A DNA stretch of 64,000 bases, taken from positions 1-64,000 of the forward strand of contig NZ_PYGA01000009.1 in assembly GCF_003014485.1 (NCBI RefSeq). Direction: 5' to 3'. The position numbers and the translations under genes are program-made. How positions within the stretch are numbered: the first letter of the stretch is position 1; each line of letters starts with the position of its first letter. Under the pieces are notes generated by a model. It was not told where the DNA came from, searched no databases, and saw only the letters and a program-made list of their open reading frames with translations. The stretch comes from Murinocardiopsis flavida (GTDB lineage Bacteria > Actinomycetota > Actinomycetes > Streptosporangiales > Streptosporangiaceae). This document shows positions 37,002-49,021 of this stretch, one piece after another.

Positions 37002-37020
37002 TTCCCGGGAGGCGAGCGGC

Positions 37021-37407
37021 GTGCGCATCGGAGAACTGTCCAGGCGGACCGGCGTCAGCGTGCGGCTGCTGCGGTACTACGAGGAGCAGGGGCTGCTCCG
37101 GCCCGAGCGGCAGCCGAGCGGGTACCGCGAGTTCCGCGAGGCCGACGTCGCGACGGTCGGCCGGATCAGGAGCCTGCTCGGCGCCGGGCTCGGCACGGCG
37201 GAGATCAGCGGGGTGCTGGACTGCTTCGTCGAGGACTGCGAGCGCCTCGTGCCGACCTGCGCCGAGATGCTGGGCGACCTCGAACGCGCCCGCGAACGGA
37301 TGACGGGCATGATCGACGACCTCCAGGAGTCGCGGCGCATGCTCGACGCCGTCATCGCCGCCGGCCCCAGCGAGGAGCCCGAGCGGGCCATGCTGTACCG
37401 CCCTTGA
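37021..37407 (+). CDS. MerR family transcriptional regulator
   Basis: 128 aa from the GTG at 37021 with GGGAGG upstream. N-terminal winged HTH (VRIGELSRRTGVSVRLLRYYEEQGLL, residues 1-26, then RPSGYREF-type wing), followed by a coiled-coil dimer helix (MLGDLERARERMTGMIDDLQESRRML). Three cysteines (LDCFVEDCERLVPTC) lie in the linker, but the pattern is not that of a known metal sensor. Divergent from the MFS exporter, which it probably activates in response to a small molecule. Confidence 0.92.
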   Translation: MRIGELSRRTGVSVRLLRYYEEQGLLRPERQPSGYREFREADVATVGRIRSLLGAGLGTAEISGVLDCFVEDCERLVPTCAEMLGDLERARERMTGMIDDLQESRRMLDAVIAAGPSEEPERAMLYRP

Positions 37408-37412
37408 GTGAT

Positions 37413-37465
37413 GGGGGTCGGCTGCCGTCGCGGCTGCGAAGCACCCGCGACGGCAGCCCACCCCC
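37413..37465 (+). terminator. 19-bp hairpin after merR, edge of a dispersed repeat
   Basis: GGGGGT-C-GGCTGCCGTCGC (37413-37431) pairs with 37447-37465 with a single C-C mismatch and a 15-nt loop. It follows the merR stop by 5 nt. Its right arm belongs to the dispersed repeat also found near 59.1 kb. Confidence 0.7.
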
Positions 37466-37588
37466 TTCTCGCCACATCGCGTGAACCGCACGCCCCTGCT
37501 GTGTCCGCTTCGCGGAGTACCGCGCAGCGGGGGCCCGCGGCGGCAGCCTTCCAGGTGCCCGGGGTCTGGCGATCGAGGCGGGCCGTGG
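37447..37588 (-). repeat. Mosaic dispersed repeat, copy 1 (module A inverted, module B)
   Basis: Bases 37447-37548 are the reverse complement of 59023-59124 with 10 mismatches and no gap over 102 nt (about 90% identity). Bases 37562-37588 are identical, in the same orientation, to 59210-59236 (27 nt). The copy fills the space between merR and accA. No ORF here is credible. Confidence 0.85.
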
Positions 37589-37665
37589 AGTTTCGTGCCG
37601 CTCGCGCTTCGCGCGGAGCGGCAGCCCGCCCTCTCGTTCACGGCTTCTTCGAACGCAGCCCGGGG

Positions 37666-39438
37666 TCAACCGGTCGTGTCGTCCTCTTTGTCGTCCTTGA
37701 TCTCGCAGAGGACGGCGCCGTTGGCGATGGTGTCGCCGGCGGTGGCGGACAGGCCCGTGACCGTGCCCGCCTTGTGCGCGGTGAGGGGCTGCTCCATCTT
37801 CATCGCCTCGATGACCACGACCGGGTCGCCCTCGTCGACGTGGTCGCCGTCGCCCGCCACCACCGTGACCACCGTGCCCTGCATGGGGCTGACGAGGGCG
37901 TCGCCGCTGACCGCGGCCTTGGCGCGGCCGCCGCGCCGCGCGGGCCTGCGCGCCGCGGGCGCCCCGCCGAGGCCGGCCGGCAGCACGACCTCGATCCGGC
38001 GGCCGCCGACCTCGACGGTGATGTGCTCGCGCTCCCCGTTCCCGGTGTCACCGGCCTGCCCGGTGTCGCCGCCGTAGGGCTCCACGGTGTTCGCGAACTC
38101 GGTCTCGATCCACCGGGTGTGCACGTCGAAGGGGCGCTCGGGGTCGGCCGGCGCGAACGCGGGGTCGGCGGTCACGAGCCGGTGGAAGGGGATGACGGTG
38201 GGCATGCCGCCGACCTCGAACTCGGCGAGGGCACGGCGCGACCGCTCCAGGGCCTCGGTGCGGGTGCGGCCCGTGACGACGAGCTTGGCGACCATCGAGT
38301 CGAACGCCTGCGGGACGGTGAACCCGACCTCGCACCCGGTGTCGACCCGGACGCCCGGCCCACCCGGCAGGGTGAGCGAGGTGATGGTGCCGGGTGCGGG
38401 GAGGAAGCCGCGCCCGGCGTCCTCGGCGTTGATGCGGAACTCGAAGGAGTGCCCGCGCAGCTCGGGGTCGGTGTAGTCGAGCCGCCCGCCCTCGGCGATC
38501 CGGAACATCTCGCGTACCAGGTCGACGCCTGCGACCTCCTCGGTCACGGGGTGCTCCACCTGGAGGCGGGTGTTGACCTCGAGGAAGGAGACGGTGCCGT
38601 CGGTGCCGACCAGGAACTCGCAGGTGCCGGCGCCGACGTAGCCCGCCTCGCGCAGGATCGCCTTGGAGGAGTCGCGCAGCAGCCGCTCCTGCTCCGCCGA
38701 CAGGAACGGCGCGGGGGCCTCCTCGACCAGTTTCTGGTGGCGGCGCTGGAGCGAGCAGTCGCGGGTCGACACCACCACGACGTTGCCGTGCTCATCGGCC
38801 AGGCACTGGGTCTCGACGTGCCGGGGGCGGTCGAGGTAGCGCTCGACGAAGCACTCGCCGCGGCCGAACGCCGCGACCGCCTCGCGCACAGCGGAGTCGT
38901 AGGCGTCGGGGACCTCGTCCAGGGTCCTGGCGACCTTCATGCCCCTGCCGCCGCCGCCGAACGCGGCCTTGACCGCGATGGGCAGGCCGTGCTCCGCCGC
39001 GAACGCCGCGGCCTCATCAGCCCCCGACACCGGGTCGGCGGTGCCGGCGACCAGGGGCGCGCCGACCTTCTGCGCGATGTGGCGCGCCTGCACCTTGTCG
39101 CCGAGCGCGGTGATCGCGGTCGGCGGCGGGCCGATCCACGTCAGCCCGGCGTCGAGAACGGCCTGCGCGAAGTCGGCGTTCTCGGCGAGGAAGCCGTAGC
39201 CGGGGTGGACGGCGTCGGCCCCGGTGCGGGCCGCCACCGCGAGGATGCGCTCGATGTGCAGGTAGCTGTCGGCGGGGGTGGCGCCGCCGAGGGAATGGGC
39301 CTCGTCGGCGATCTTGACGTGCAGGGCGTCGCGGTCGGGCTCGGCGTAGACGGCCACGCTCGCGAGGCCGGCGTCGCGGCAGGCGCGCGCCACCCGGACC
39401 GCGATCTCGCCCCGGTTGGCGATCAGAACTTTACGCAC
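37666..39438 (-). CDS. accA: Acyl-CoA carboxylase alpha subunit (biotin carboxylase + BCCP)
   Basis: 590 aa, GTG start at 39438 with GGAGGAG 10 nt before it. Residues ~1-450 form the biotin carboxylase with ATP-grasp ([14 protein letters not shown], glycine loop [26 protein letters not shown]-like [13 protein letters not shown]). A Gly/Ala linker leads to the C-terminal biotin carrier domain with EAMKMEQPL, whose Lys is biotinylated. Pairs with the carboxyltransferase subunit encoded upstream (accB) to make malonyl- or methylmalonyl-CoA. Order on this strand: accB-accE-accA. Confidence 0.95.
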   Translation of the reverse strand: MRKVLIANRGEIAVRVARACRDAGLASVAVYAEPDRDALHVKIADEAHSLGGATPADSYLHIERILAVAARTGADAVHPGYGFLAENADFAQAVLDAGLTWIGPPPTAITALGDKVQARHIAQKVGAPLVAGTADPVSGADEAAAFAAEHGLPIAVKAAFGGGGRGMKVARTLDEVPDAYDSAVREAVAAFGRGECFVERYLDRPRHVETQCLADEHGNVVVVSTRDCSLQRRHQKLVEEAPAPFLSAEQERLLRDSSKAILREAGYVGAGTCEFLVGTDGTVSFLEVNTRLQVEHPVTEEVAGVDLVREMFRIAEGGRLDYTDPELRGHSFEFRINAEDAGRGFLPAPGTITSLTLPGGPGVRVDTGCEVGFTVPQAFDSMVAKLVVTGRTRTEALERSRRALAEFEVGGMPTVIPFHRLVTADPAFAPADPERPFDVHTRWIETEFANTVEPYGGDTGQAGDTGNGEREHITVEVGGRRIEVVLPAGLGGAPAARRPARRGGRAKAAVSGDALVSPMQGTVVTVVAGDGDHVDEGDPVVVIEAMKMEQPLTAHKAGTVTGLSATAGDTIANGAVLCEIKDDKEDDTTG

Positions 39439-39523
39439 GGTCGTACAACTCCTCCTGCCGCGCCGGAACGGCGCCGGCTGGGTCGAAACGATACGGTTCG
39501 GCGGCCCCTGGCCGCCGGCCGGG

Positions 39524-39775
39524 TCAGCGGGTGCTCATGCGCCAGGCCCCCGGGCCGGGCCGCAGCGGTGCGCGGACCAGGCGCGCGCGGTCGCGCCACG
39601 CCGACCGCGGGGCGTGCGCCCCGCCGCCGCGCCCGGCGCGGGCCGCCCTGGCGCGCGCGGCGAGCACGGCGACCAGGGCCGCGACCTCGTCGGCCGTCGG
39701 CTCGCCCCGCACCACGCGCAGGAACGGCGCGCCGCCCCCAACGTCCGATCCGCCGGGGCCTTCGGTTCCGCTCAC
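39524..39775 (-). CDS. accE: Acyl-CoA carboxylase epsilon subunit
   Basis: 83 aa from the GTG at 39775, with GAGGA just upstream. The core [24 protein letters not shown] is the recognisable epsilon-subunit motif; a basic Arg/Ala tail follows. This small protein stabilises and stimulates actinobacterial acetyl/propionyl-CoA carboxylase complexes. It lies 46 nt after accB and 85 nt before accA. Confidence 0.9.
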   Translation of the reverse strand: MSGTEGPGGSDVGGGAPFLRVVRGEPTADEVAALVAVLAARARAARAGRGGGAHAPRSAWRDRARLVRAPLRPGPGAWRMSTR

Positions 39776-39821
39776 CGTTCCTCGCTCTCCGCGCGGCCGT
39801 GCCGCGCCGGACCGTCGGCGC

Positions 39822-41426
39822 TCACAGGGGGATGTTCCCGTGCTTCTTCGGCGGGAGCTGCGTGCGCTTGCCGCTGAGCGAGCGCAGGGCCCGCGCAACG
39901 GACTCGCGGGTCTCCGACGGCAGGATGACGCCGTCGACGTAGCCGCGCTCGGCCGCGGCGTACGGGTTCAGCAGCTGGTCCTCGTACTCGCCGACGAGCC
40001 GGGTGCGCTCGGCCTCGACGTCGTCGGCCGCCGCGAGGGCGCGACGGTGCAGGATGTTCACCGCGCCCTGGGCGCCCATGACGGCGATCTGCGCGGTGGG
40101 CCAGGCGAGGTTGACGTCGGCGCCGAGGTGCTTGGAGCCCATGACGTCGTAGGCGCCGCCGAACGCCTTGCGGGTGATGACCGTGATGAGCGGCACCGTG
40201 GCCTCGGCGTAGGCGTAGATGAGCTTGGCGCCGCGCCGGATGATCCCGTTCCACTCCTGGTCGGTGCCCGGCAGGAAACCGGGCACGTCCACGAAGGTGA
40301 GGACGGGGACGTTGAACGCGTCGCAGGTCCGCACGAACCGGGCGGCCTTCTCGGCCGCGTCGATGTCGAGGCACCCGGCGAAGCTCATGGGCTGGTTGGC
40401 GACCACGCCGACCGGCCGCCCCTCGACCCGCCCGTAGCCCACCACGATGTTCGGCGCGAACTGCGCGTGCACTTCGAGGAAGTCGCCGTCGTCGAGGACG
40501 CGCTCCACGACCTGGTGCATGTCGTAGGGCTGGTTGGCCGAGTCGGGGATGAAGGTGTCGAGGCCGAGGTCGTCGTCCGAGGCTTCGGTGGCGTCGGGGG
40601 CGTCGAGCACGGGCGGGTCGGTCAGGTTGTTGTCGGGCAGGAACGACAGCAGCGACTTGACGTAGTCGAGCGCGTCGTGCTCGTCGGCGCCCATGTAGTG
40701 GGCGACACCGGACTTGGTGTTGTGCGCGCGCGCTCCGCCGAGGTCCTCCATCGACACGTCCTCGCCGGTGACGGTCTTGATGACGTCGGGGCCGGTGATG
40801 AACATCTGCGAGGTCTGGTCGACCATGACGACGAAGTCGGTGAGCGCGGGGGAGTACACGTGGCCGCCGGCCGCCGCGCCCATGATCAGCGAGATCTGCG
40901 GGATGACCCCGGATGCGTGGGTGTTGCGCTTGAAGATCTCGGCGTAGAGGCCGAGCGCGACCACGCCCTCCTGGATACGCGCGCCGCCGCCCTCGTTGAT
41001 GCCGACGACGGGGCAGCCGACCTTCAGGGCGTGGTCGAGGACCTTGACGATCTTCTCGCCGTAGACCTCGCCCAGCGACCCGCCGAACACGGTGACGTCC
41101 TGGCTGAACACGGCGACGGGGCGGCCGTCGACGGTGCCGTGGCCGGTGACCACGCCGTCGCTGTAGGGGCGGTCGCGCTCCAGGCCGAAGCTGGTCGACC
41201 GGTGCCGCGCCAGTGCGTCGAACTCGACGAAGGAACCGGGGTCGAGCAGGGCGTCGATGCGTTCGCGCGCGGTCATCTTGCCCTTGGCGTGCTGCTTCTC
41301 TGTTGCCCGCTGCGAGCCGGCGTGCACGGCTTCGTAGCGGCGGCGCTGAAGGTCGGCGAGCTTGCCCGCTGTCGTGTGGATGTCGATCTCCGCCGCGGGC
41401 AGCGGTTCGGGGGCTTCGGTGGCCAT
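39822..41426 (-). CDS. accB: Acyl-CoA carboxylase beta subunit (carboxyltransferase, PccB type)
   Basis: 534 aa from the ATG at 41426. Two crotonase-like halves: N-terminal carboxyltransferase ([31 protein letters not shown]) and C-terminal half with [15 protein letters not shown] and [16 protein letters not shown]. The C-terminus KKHGNIPL is typical of PccB. Residue 422-type aspartate that sets acetyl/propionyl preference was not scored. No SD is present; TACCCT 8 nt upstream (41440-41435) suggests a leaderless transcript. Confidence 0.95.
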   Translation of the reverse strand: MATEAPEPLPAAEIDIHTTAGKLADLQRRRYEAVHAGSQRATEKQHAKGKMTARERIDALLDPGSFVEFDALARHRSTSFGLERDRPYSDGVVTGHGTVDGRPVAVFSQDVTVFGGSLGEVYGEKIVKVLDHALKVGCPVVGINEGGGARIQEGVVALGLYAEIFKRNTHASGVIPQISLIMGAAAGGHVYSPALTDFVVMVDQTSQMFITGPDVIKTVTGEDVSMEDLGGARAHNTKSGVAHYMGADEHDALDYVKSLLSFLPDNNLTDPPVLDAPDATEASDDDLGLDTFIPDSANQPYDMHQVVERVLDDGDFLEVHAQFAPNIVVGYGRVEGRPVGVVANQPMSFAGCLDIDAAEKAARFVRTCDAFNVPVLTFVDVPGFLPGTDQEWNGIIRRGAKLIYAYAEATVPLITVITRKAFGGAYDVMGSKHLGADVNLAWPTAQIAVMGAQGAVNILHRRALAAADDVEAERTRLVGEYEDQLLNPYAAAERGYVDGVILPSETRESVARALRSLSGKRTQLPPKKHGNIPL

Positions 41427-41628
41427 AACGCCCCAGGGTAGCGCCGCCGGGTCCGGCGGCAGCGCCGCGGTCCCGTTCGGCCGCGCCTGTGTCGGGGGAA
41501 CCGCGGGCCGCACGCGGAAGGCCCCGGCCCTGCGTACGCGGCCGCGCGGCGGCGGGCGCCGGCGGTTTCGGGCCCCTTGGGGCGAGTTCGTCGCACGCGC
41601 ACCCGGTTTCGGTGGTTAACGTTCTCCC

Positions 41629-42399
41629 ATGAATGGCAGCGCGGTGCGGGCACGCGGGCTCGTCAAGCAGTTCAAGCGGACCACGGCGGTCGCGGGGATC
41701 GACCTCGACGTCCCCACAGGGAGCTTCTTCGGCCTCGTGGGCCCCAACGGGGCGGGCAAGACCACGACCCTGTCCATGCTCACCGGGCTGCTGCGGCCCA
41801 GCGCCGGCGAGGTGTCGATCCTCGGCGCCGACGTGTGGGCCGACCCGGTGCGCACCAAGGCGCGCATCGGCGTGCTGCCCGAGGGTGTGCGCCTGTTCGA
41901 CCGCCTTTCAGGGCGCGAGCTGCTGCTCTACACCGGCGGCCTGCGCGGCCTCGGCGCCGACGCCGTCGCGCAGCGCGCCGAGGAGCTGCTGTGGGTGCTC
42001 GACCTGCGCGAGGCCGCCGACCGCATGGTCCTCGACTACTCCACCGGGATGCGCAAGAAGATCGGCCTGGCCGCCGCGCTGCTGCACAACCCCGGTGTGC
42101 TGTTCCTGGACGAGCCGTTCGAGGGCGTCGACCCGGTCTCGGCCGGCACCATCCGCGCCGTCATGGAGCGCTACACCGCGTCCGGGTCGACCGTCATCTT
42201 CTCCAGCCACGTCATGGAGCTGGTGGAGCGCCTGTGCGACCGGGTGGCGGTGCTCGACCGGGGACGGGTGGTCGCCGCGGGCGAGATCGCGGAGGTGACC
42301 GACGGGCGCCCCCTGCACGAGGCGTTCCTGTCCATCGTGGGCGCGCGGGCGCGGGCACAGGAAGGGGGCCTGGAATGGTTGGGATCGTCTGCCGGCTGA
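41629..42399 (+). CDS. ABC transporter ATP-binding protein
   Basis: 256 aa. Walker A GPNGAGKT (38-45), signature motif as LDYSTGMRKKIGLA, Walker B VLFLDEPFEGVDP, and the switch histidine in IFSSHVMELVERL. The form resembles ABC-2-type exporters (CcmA/drug or polysaccharide). It overlaps the permease gene by 25 nt, so they form one unit. Substrate unknown. Confidence 0.94.
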   Translation: MNGSAVRARGLVKQFKRTTAVAGIDLDVPTGSFFGLVGPNGAGKTTTLSMLTGLLRPSAGEVSILGADVWADPVRTKARIGVLPEGVRLFDRLSGRELLLYTGGLRGLGADAVAQRAEELLWVLDLREAADRMVLDYSTGMRKKIGLAAALLHNPGVLFLDEPFEGVDPVSAGTIRAVMERYTASGSTVIFSSHVMELVERLCDRVAVLDRGRVVAAGEIAEVTDGRPLHEAFLSIVGARARAQEGGLEWLGSSAG

Positions 42400-43976
42400 A
42401 GCTGAGCCTGATCGCCGCCGGGCTGCGGGGCAACCCTGCGGGCACGGTCGGTTTCGTGATCTCCCTGTTCGTGGGGTTCGTCGTCGCGGCGTCCGGCTTC
42501 TTCGTCACCATGCGCATGGGCCTGGCGTTCGAGTTCGGCGCCCACCTCATGGTCATCACGTTCGCGCTGGTCGCTCTGGGCTGGGGGATCGTGCCGATCC
42601 TCGCGTTCCGCTCCGACGAGACCCTCGACCCGGCGCGCTTCGCGCTGCTCCCGGTGCCGCCGGGACCCATGGCGGGGGCCCTGCTCGCCGCGTCGGCGAT
42701 CGGCGTGCCGCCGATCGCGTTCACGATCGCGCTGACCGGGGCGCTCGCCGGGTTCGCGGCGACACCCGCCGCGGTGCTGGTCGGCGCGCTCGCCATCGTC
42801 ATCACCATGCTGATGAGCCTGCTGCTCGGGCGGATCCTGCCGCTCGCGCTGGCGCCGGTGCTGCGCGGCAGGCGGGGCACAGACGTGATGATCGGCGGCC
42901 TCGTCGGGGCGACCGCGCTGGTGCTGCTGCTGGAGTGGGCGATCATCACCTCAGCGGCGTCCGACGTCGACGCGATCACCGCCGCGCTGGCCGGCGCGGC
43001 GGGGTGGACCCCGCCGGGGTTCGCCGCGCTGGCGCTGCTCGACGCCAGGGACGGCGACTTCGGCATTGCCGCGCTGCGGCTGGCCGTCGCCGCGGCGGCG
43101 GTCGCGGCCGTGTGGTGGCTGTGGGCCCGGATGCTCGGCCGCGCACTGGCCGACCTCCGCGTGAGCGAGGCGGGCGACATGAAGGTCCGCGGCCGCCTCG
43201 GCGCGCCGGGGCTGTTCGGCCTGGCCCCGCGCACGGCCGCCGTCGTGGGCAGGGAGCTGCGCTACCAGCGCAGGGAACCGCGCCGCAAGGCCGGGATCGC
43301 CACCATGATGCTGCTGTTCGGGGTGGTGTTGACCATGCTCGCGCCGATCAGCTCCGGCGAGCTGGGGGTCGGCACCTCGATCCTGGTGACCAACGGGGCG
43401 CTGACGGCGCTCACCCTCGTCGGCAACCAGTTCGGCCTCCAGGGCTCGGCGCTGTGGAGCGTGCTGGCGTCGACCGCGTCACCGCGCGAGCTCCGTTCGG
43501 AGCTGCTGGGGGCGTCCCTCGTCGCGGCCCTCATCGGCACCCCGTTGCTGCTGCTCTTCGCGGCCCTGAACACGGTCGGCGTGGCGGGGGGTGCGGCCGA
43601 ACCCGAGGTGTGGGCCGCGTCGATCGGCTCGACGCTCGGCGCGTTCTACCTGGCGCTGGGGGTATCGCCGCTGATCAGCGTGTACTTCCCCTACGCACTG
43701 CCGGACCGCGGGCACAACCCGTTCGCCGGGCCGGGGCCGGGCCGGGGCATGGTCGTCACCTTGACGATGCTCGCCGCGATGATCACGGTCAACGCGCTGG
43801 CGATCCCGTTCTACCTGCTGGCGGCCGACCTCGACGCGTGGACGGCCGCACCCTACGCCCTCGGCGCCGTCGTGTACGGGCTGGCGGTGGCCTGGACCGG
43901 CATCTCCCTCGCCGCCCGCGCGGGGGTGCCCCGCCTCCCCGAGATCCTGGCGACGGTGAGCCGCCCGGTGACCTGA
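42375..43976 (+). CDS. ABC transporter permease
   Basis: 533 aa from the ATG at 42375, inside the 3' end of the ATPase gene. About twelve hydrophobic helices in two halves, with a cytoplasmic loop in the middle (~residues 245-290, ELRYQRREPRRKAG). No binding-protein gene is nearby, consistent with export. A hairpin (44024-44044) follows. Confidence 0.88.
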   Translation: MVGIVCRLKLSLIAAGLRGNPAGTVGFVISLFVGFVVAASGFFVTMRMGLAFEFGAHLMVITFALVALGWGIVPILAFRSDETLDPARFALLPVPPGPMAGALLAASAIGVPPIAFTIALTGALAGFAATPAAVLVGALAIVITMLMSLLLGRILPLALAPVLRGRRGTDVMIGGLVGATALVLLLEWAIITSAASDVDAITAALAGAAGWTPPGFAALALLDARDGDFGIAALRLAVAAAAVAAVWWLWARMLGRALADLRVSEAGDMKVRGRLGAPGLFGLAPRTAAVVGRELRYQRREPRRKAGIATMMLLFGVVLTMLAPISSGELGVGTSILVTNGALTALTLVGNQFGLQGSALWSVLASTASPRELRSELLGASLVAALIGTPLLLLFAALNTVGVAGGAAEPEVWAASIGSTLGAFYLALGVSPLISVYFPYALPDRGHNPFAGPGPGRGMVVTLTMLAAMITVNALAIPFYLLAADLDAWTAAPYALGAVVYGLAVAWTGISLAARAGVPRLPEILATVSRPVT

Positions 43977-44023
43977 ACCGGGCGCCCGCCGCCGTCCCTG
44001 CCCCCGTCCCCGGGGCGTGTCCC

Positions 44024-44044
44024 GCGGACCGTTCCGCGGTCCGC
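44024..44044 (+). terminator. 8-bp hairpin after the ABC permease
   Basis: GCGGACCG (44024-44031) pairs with CGGTCCGC (44037-44044) around TTCCG, between the ABC operon and ppc. Confidence 0.6.
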
Positions 44045-44090
44045 ATCGACAAGTCACGCCCTTGTCCGCAGTGGTTCATACCAATCTGAC

Positions 44091-44103
44091 TAGGCTGTGC
44101 GCC
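44091..44103 (+). promoter_or_regulatory. -10 box of a probable leaderless ppc transcript
   Basis: TAGGCT at 44091-44096 is 7 nt before the ppc ATG and no SD is present, so transcription probably starts at or next to the start codon. Confidence 0.5.
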
Positions 44104-46743
<2,640 letters not shown>

Positions 46744-46760
46744 CGCCCCCGGCGCAGGAC

Positions 46761-46800
46761 CGCGCGCCCCGGGGCCCGGGCACGGGCACCGGGGCGCGCG
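46761..46800 (+). terminator. 12-bp hairpin after ppc
   Basis: Arms 46761-46772 and 46789-46800 (CGCGCGCCCCGG and its complement) pair perfectly around a 16-nt GC-rich loop in the short ppc-birA gap. Confidence 0.65.
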
Positions 46801-46815
46801 CGGTTCAATAGGGGC

Positions 46816-47673
46816 ATGGCCTCCGCACCCTCGCCCTTCAGCGACCTCGACCGGCCCCCTCTGCGTGAGGCCGCGCTCACCCGGGCCCTCGTGCGGCCGG
46901 GCGGGCTGTGGCGCGGCATCGAGGTGGTCGACGAGCTCGCCTCCACGAACACCGAGCTGGTGCGCCGCGCGCGCGGCGGGACGCCGGGCGGCCATGTCCT
47001 CGTCACCGAGCACCAGACCGCCGGACGGGGGCGGCTCGACCGCTCCTTCCACACGCCGAACCGCGCCGCGCTGACCTTCTCCGTCCTCGTGCGGCCCGAC
47101 GTGCCCCTTGAGCGCTGCGGGTGGCTCCCGCTGCTCATGGGGGCCGCCGCCACGCGGGGGATCGGGCGCGTCGCCGAGCTCACGACCACCCTCAAATGGC
47201 CCAACGACGTCCTCGCCACCGGCGCCGACGGGCGCGAGCGCAAACTCGCCGGGATCCTCTCCGAGGCCGAGTCCGCCGGCCCGGCCGGTCCGGGCTTCGT
47301 CATCGGGATGGGGCTCAACGTCTCCCAGCGCCGCGCCGAACTGCCGGTCGACACCGCCACCTCGCTGGCGGTCGAGGAGGCGCCCTGCGTCGACCGCGAC
47401 CCGCTGCTCCGCGCCGTGCTGCGGGCGTTCGCCGAGTACTACGAGGCGTGGCAGGCGTGCGGGGGCGACGCGGAGCAGAGCGGGCTCGCGGCGGACTACC
47501 GCGCCCGCTGCGGGACCCTGGGCCGCGCGGTGCGGGTCCACCTGCCCGGCGACCGGACCGCCGAAGGCGAGGCGATGGGGGTCGACGCCGCGGGCCGCCT
47601 CCTCGTCCGCGACGCCGACGGGGTCGACGCGGTCAGCGCCGGCGACGTCGTCCACGTCCGGCCCCGCGAGTGA
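46816..47673 (+). CDS. birA: Biotin-[acetyl-CoA-carboxylase] ligase
   Basis: 285 aa. Activates biotin as biotinyl-AMP and attaches it to the BCCP lysine of the carboxylase encoded 7 kb away. Motifs: ELASTNTELVRRA, TAGRGRLDRSFHTP (the GRGR-type biotinyl-AMP loop), TLKWPNDVL and the KLAGILSEAE lysine. There is no N-terminal HTH, so it is a mono-functional ligase and not the E. coli-type repressor. TTCAAT 6 nt before the ATG and no SD suggest a leaderless start. Confidence 0.95.
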   Translation: MASAPSPFSDLDRPPLREAALTRALVRPGGLWRGIEVVDELASTNTELVRRARGGTPGGHVLVTEHQTAGRGRLDRSFHTPNRAALTFSVLVRPDVPLERCGWLPLLMGAAATRGIGRVAELTTTLKWPNDVLATGADGRERKLAGILSEAESAGPAGPGFVIGMGLNVSQRRAELPVDTATSLAVEEAPCVDRDPLLRAVLRAFAEYYEAWQACGGDAEQSGLAADYRARCGTLGRAVRVHLPGDRTAEGEAMGVDAAGRLLVRDADGVDAVSAGDVVHVRPRE

Positions 47674-47751
47674 CGCCGGTGGGGCCCGCGGCGGGGCCGG
47701 CGGCGGGGACGGCGCGGGCGCGGCGCGGAACGACACTGGTCGCGGGTCCGC

Positions 47752-47780
47752 TTGACGCGCCGCGGGCGGGATACTAGACC
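47752..47780 (+). promoter_or_regulatory. Candidate promoter of the cyclase gene
   Basis: TTGACG at 47752-47757 and TAGACC at 47775-47780 with a 17-bp spacer; an alternative -10 is TACTAG at 47772. About 85 nt before the cyclase ATG. Confidence 0.4.
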
Positions 47781-47863
47781 GAGAGTCACGAATCCCCGTA
47801 CTGCCGCTCGCACCGGTACCGGACCGCCCGGGCCGCGCCACGAACCCGAACACGAGAGAGTGT

Positions 47864-48868
47864 ATGCCGCCGCGTCCCGACCCCAAGGAGATCGAATCCG
47901 CCCTGATGGGTGGGGAGGCGCGCTACACCCGCGATGAGGCGATCCGGCGCGCCGGCGCCGCACCGGAGGTCTCCACCCGGGTCTGGCGGGCCCTCGGGTT
48001 CGCCGCGCGCGGCGACGACGCGGTGGCGTTCACCGATGGCGACGTCGAGGCGCTGCGCATCACCGCCCGGCTGCTCGACCGCGGCCTCCTCGACGAAGAG
48101 GCCGCTGTCCGGCTCGCCCGCGCCATGGGGCAGACAATGGCCCGCCTCGCCGAATGGCAGACCAGCATCCTCACCACGCTCAGCCACACACCGGGCAAGA
48201 CCCCCGAAGAGGAGCGCCTGGGCCCGCTGGTGGGCCTCGCCACGGAGCTGCTGCCCGACATGGAGCAGCTCCTCACGCACATCTGGCGGCGCCAGCTCGC
48301 CGCGTCGGCGGTGCGGACCCTCGCCGTCATGGAGAGCAGCGACGACGCCGCACCCACCTACTTTCCACTGGTGGTGGGGTTCGCCGACCTCGTCTCGTTC
48401 ACCACGCTGAGCCGCGAGCTCGACGAGGTGGGGCTCGCCGAGGTGGTCGAGGGCTTCGAGGCGACGTCGGCCGACATCGTCGCGTCGGGCGGCGGCCGGG
48501 TCGTCAAGACCCTGGGCGACGAGATCCTGTACGTCACCAGCTCGGCCCGGCAGGCGGCGGAGATCGCCCTCCAGCTCGCCGACGGGGTGAAGACCCACGT
48601 CGAGGTGCCCGACGTCCGGGTGGGCCTGGCCTGCGGCCCGGTCCTCGCGCTGCTCGGCGACGTCTTCGGCACCACCGTCAACCGCGCGGCCCGGCTCACC
48701 TCCTTCGCCCGCCCCGGGACCGTGCTCATCGACGACGCCCTCGCCGAGCAGCTCGCGGGCGACGACGCCCTCCAGGTCGTCGGCGTGCGCCCCCGGCACG
48801 CCCACGGCCTCGGCCAGCTCCAGCCCTACGCGCTCCGCCGCAGCTTCGAGGCGGCCCGCCACCCCTGA
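47864..48868 (+). CDS. cya: Class III adenylate cyclase
   Basis: 334 aa, ATG at 47864. N-terminal ~165 residues are helical, including a MerR/winged-helix-like start (DEAIRRAGAAPEVSTRVWRALGF) and a helical regulatory part. The cyclase homology domain follows: VVGFADLVSFTTLSREL with the metal aspartate, VKTLGDEILYVTSS with the second aspartate and substrate lysine, and NRAARLTSFARPG with Asn-Arg. In S. coelicolor the cyclase gene cya likewise sits beside birA and carboxylase genes, which supports orthology. Makes cAMP, presumably for a Crp-like regulator. Confidence 0.9.
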   Translation: MPPRPDPKEIESALMGGEARYTRDEAIRRAGAAPEVSTRVWRALGFAARGDDAVAFTDGDVEALRITARLLDRGLLDEEAAVRLARAMGQTMARLAEWQTSILTTLSHTPGKTPEEERLGPLVGLATELLPDMEQLLTHIWRRQLAASAVRTLAVMESSDDAAPTYFPLVVGFADLVSFTTLSRELDEVGLAEVVEGFEATSADIVASGGGRVVKTLGDEILYVTSSARQAAEIALQLADGVKTHVEVPDVRVGLACGPVLALLGDVFGTTVNRAARLTSFARPGTVLIDDALAEQLAGDDALQVVGVRPRHAHGLGQLQPYALRRSFEAARHP

Positions 48869-49021
48869 CCCCCCGAACCCTCGCCCCTCGGCGCGCGGCG
48901 GGCATTGAACGCGCTGCCACCAACGCGCATGCGGCACAGCCGGTGAGGGCAGGAATCCGGGACGGTGCGCACGGCGTGGCAGCGCCGAGTACGGATCAGG
49001 TCCAAGGCGAAGGAGCCGTCT

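Noticed and set aside
37408-39942. 844-codon plus-strand frame starting in the dispersed repeat
   Set aside because: Runs antisense to accA and only mirrors its GC-biased codons.
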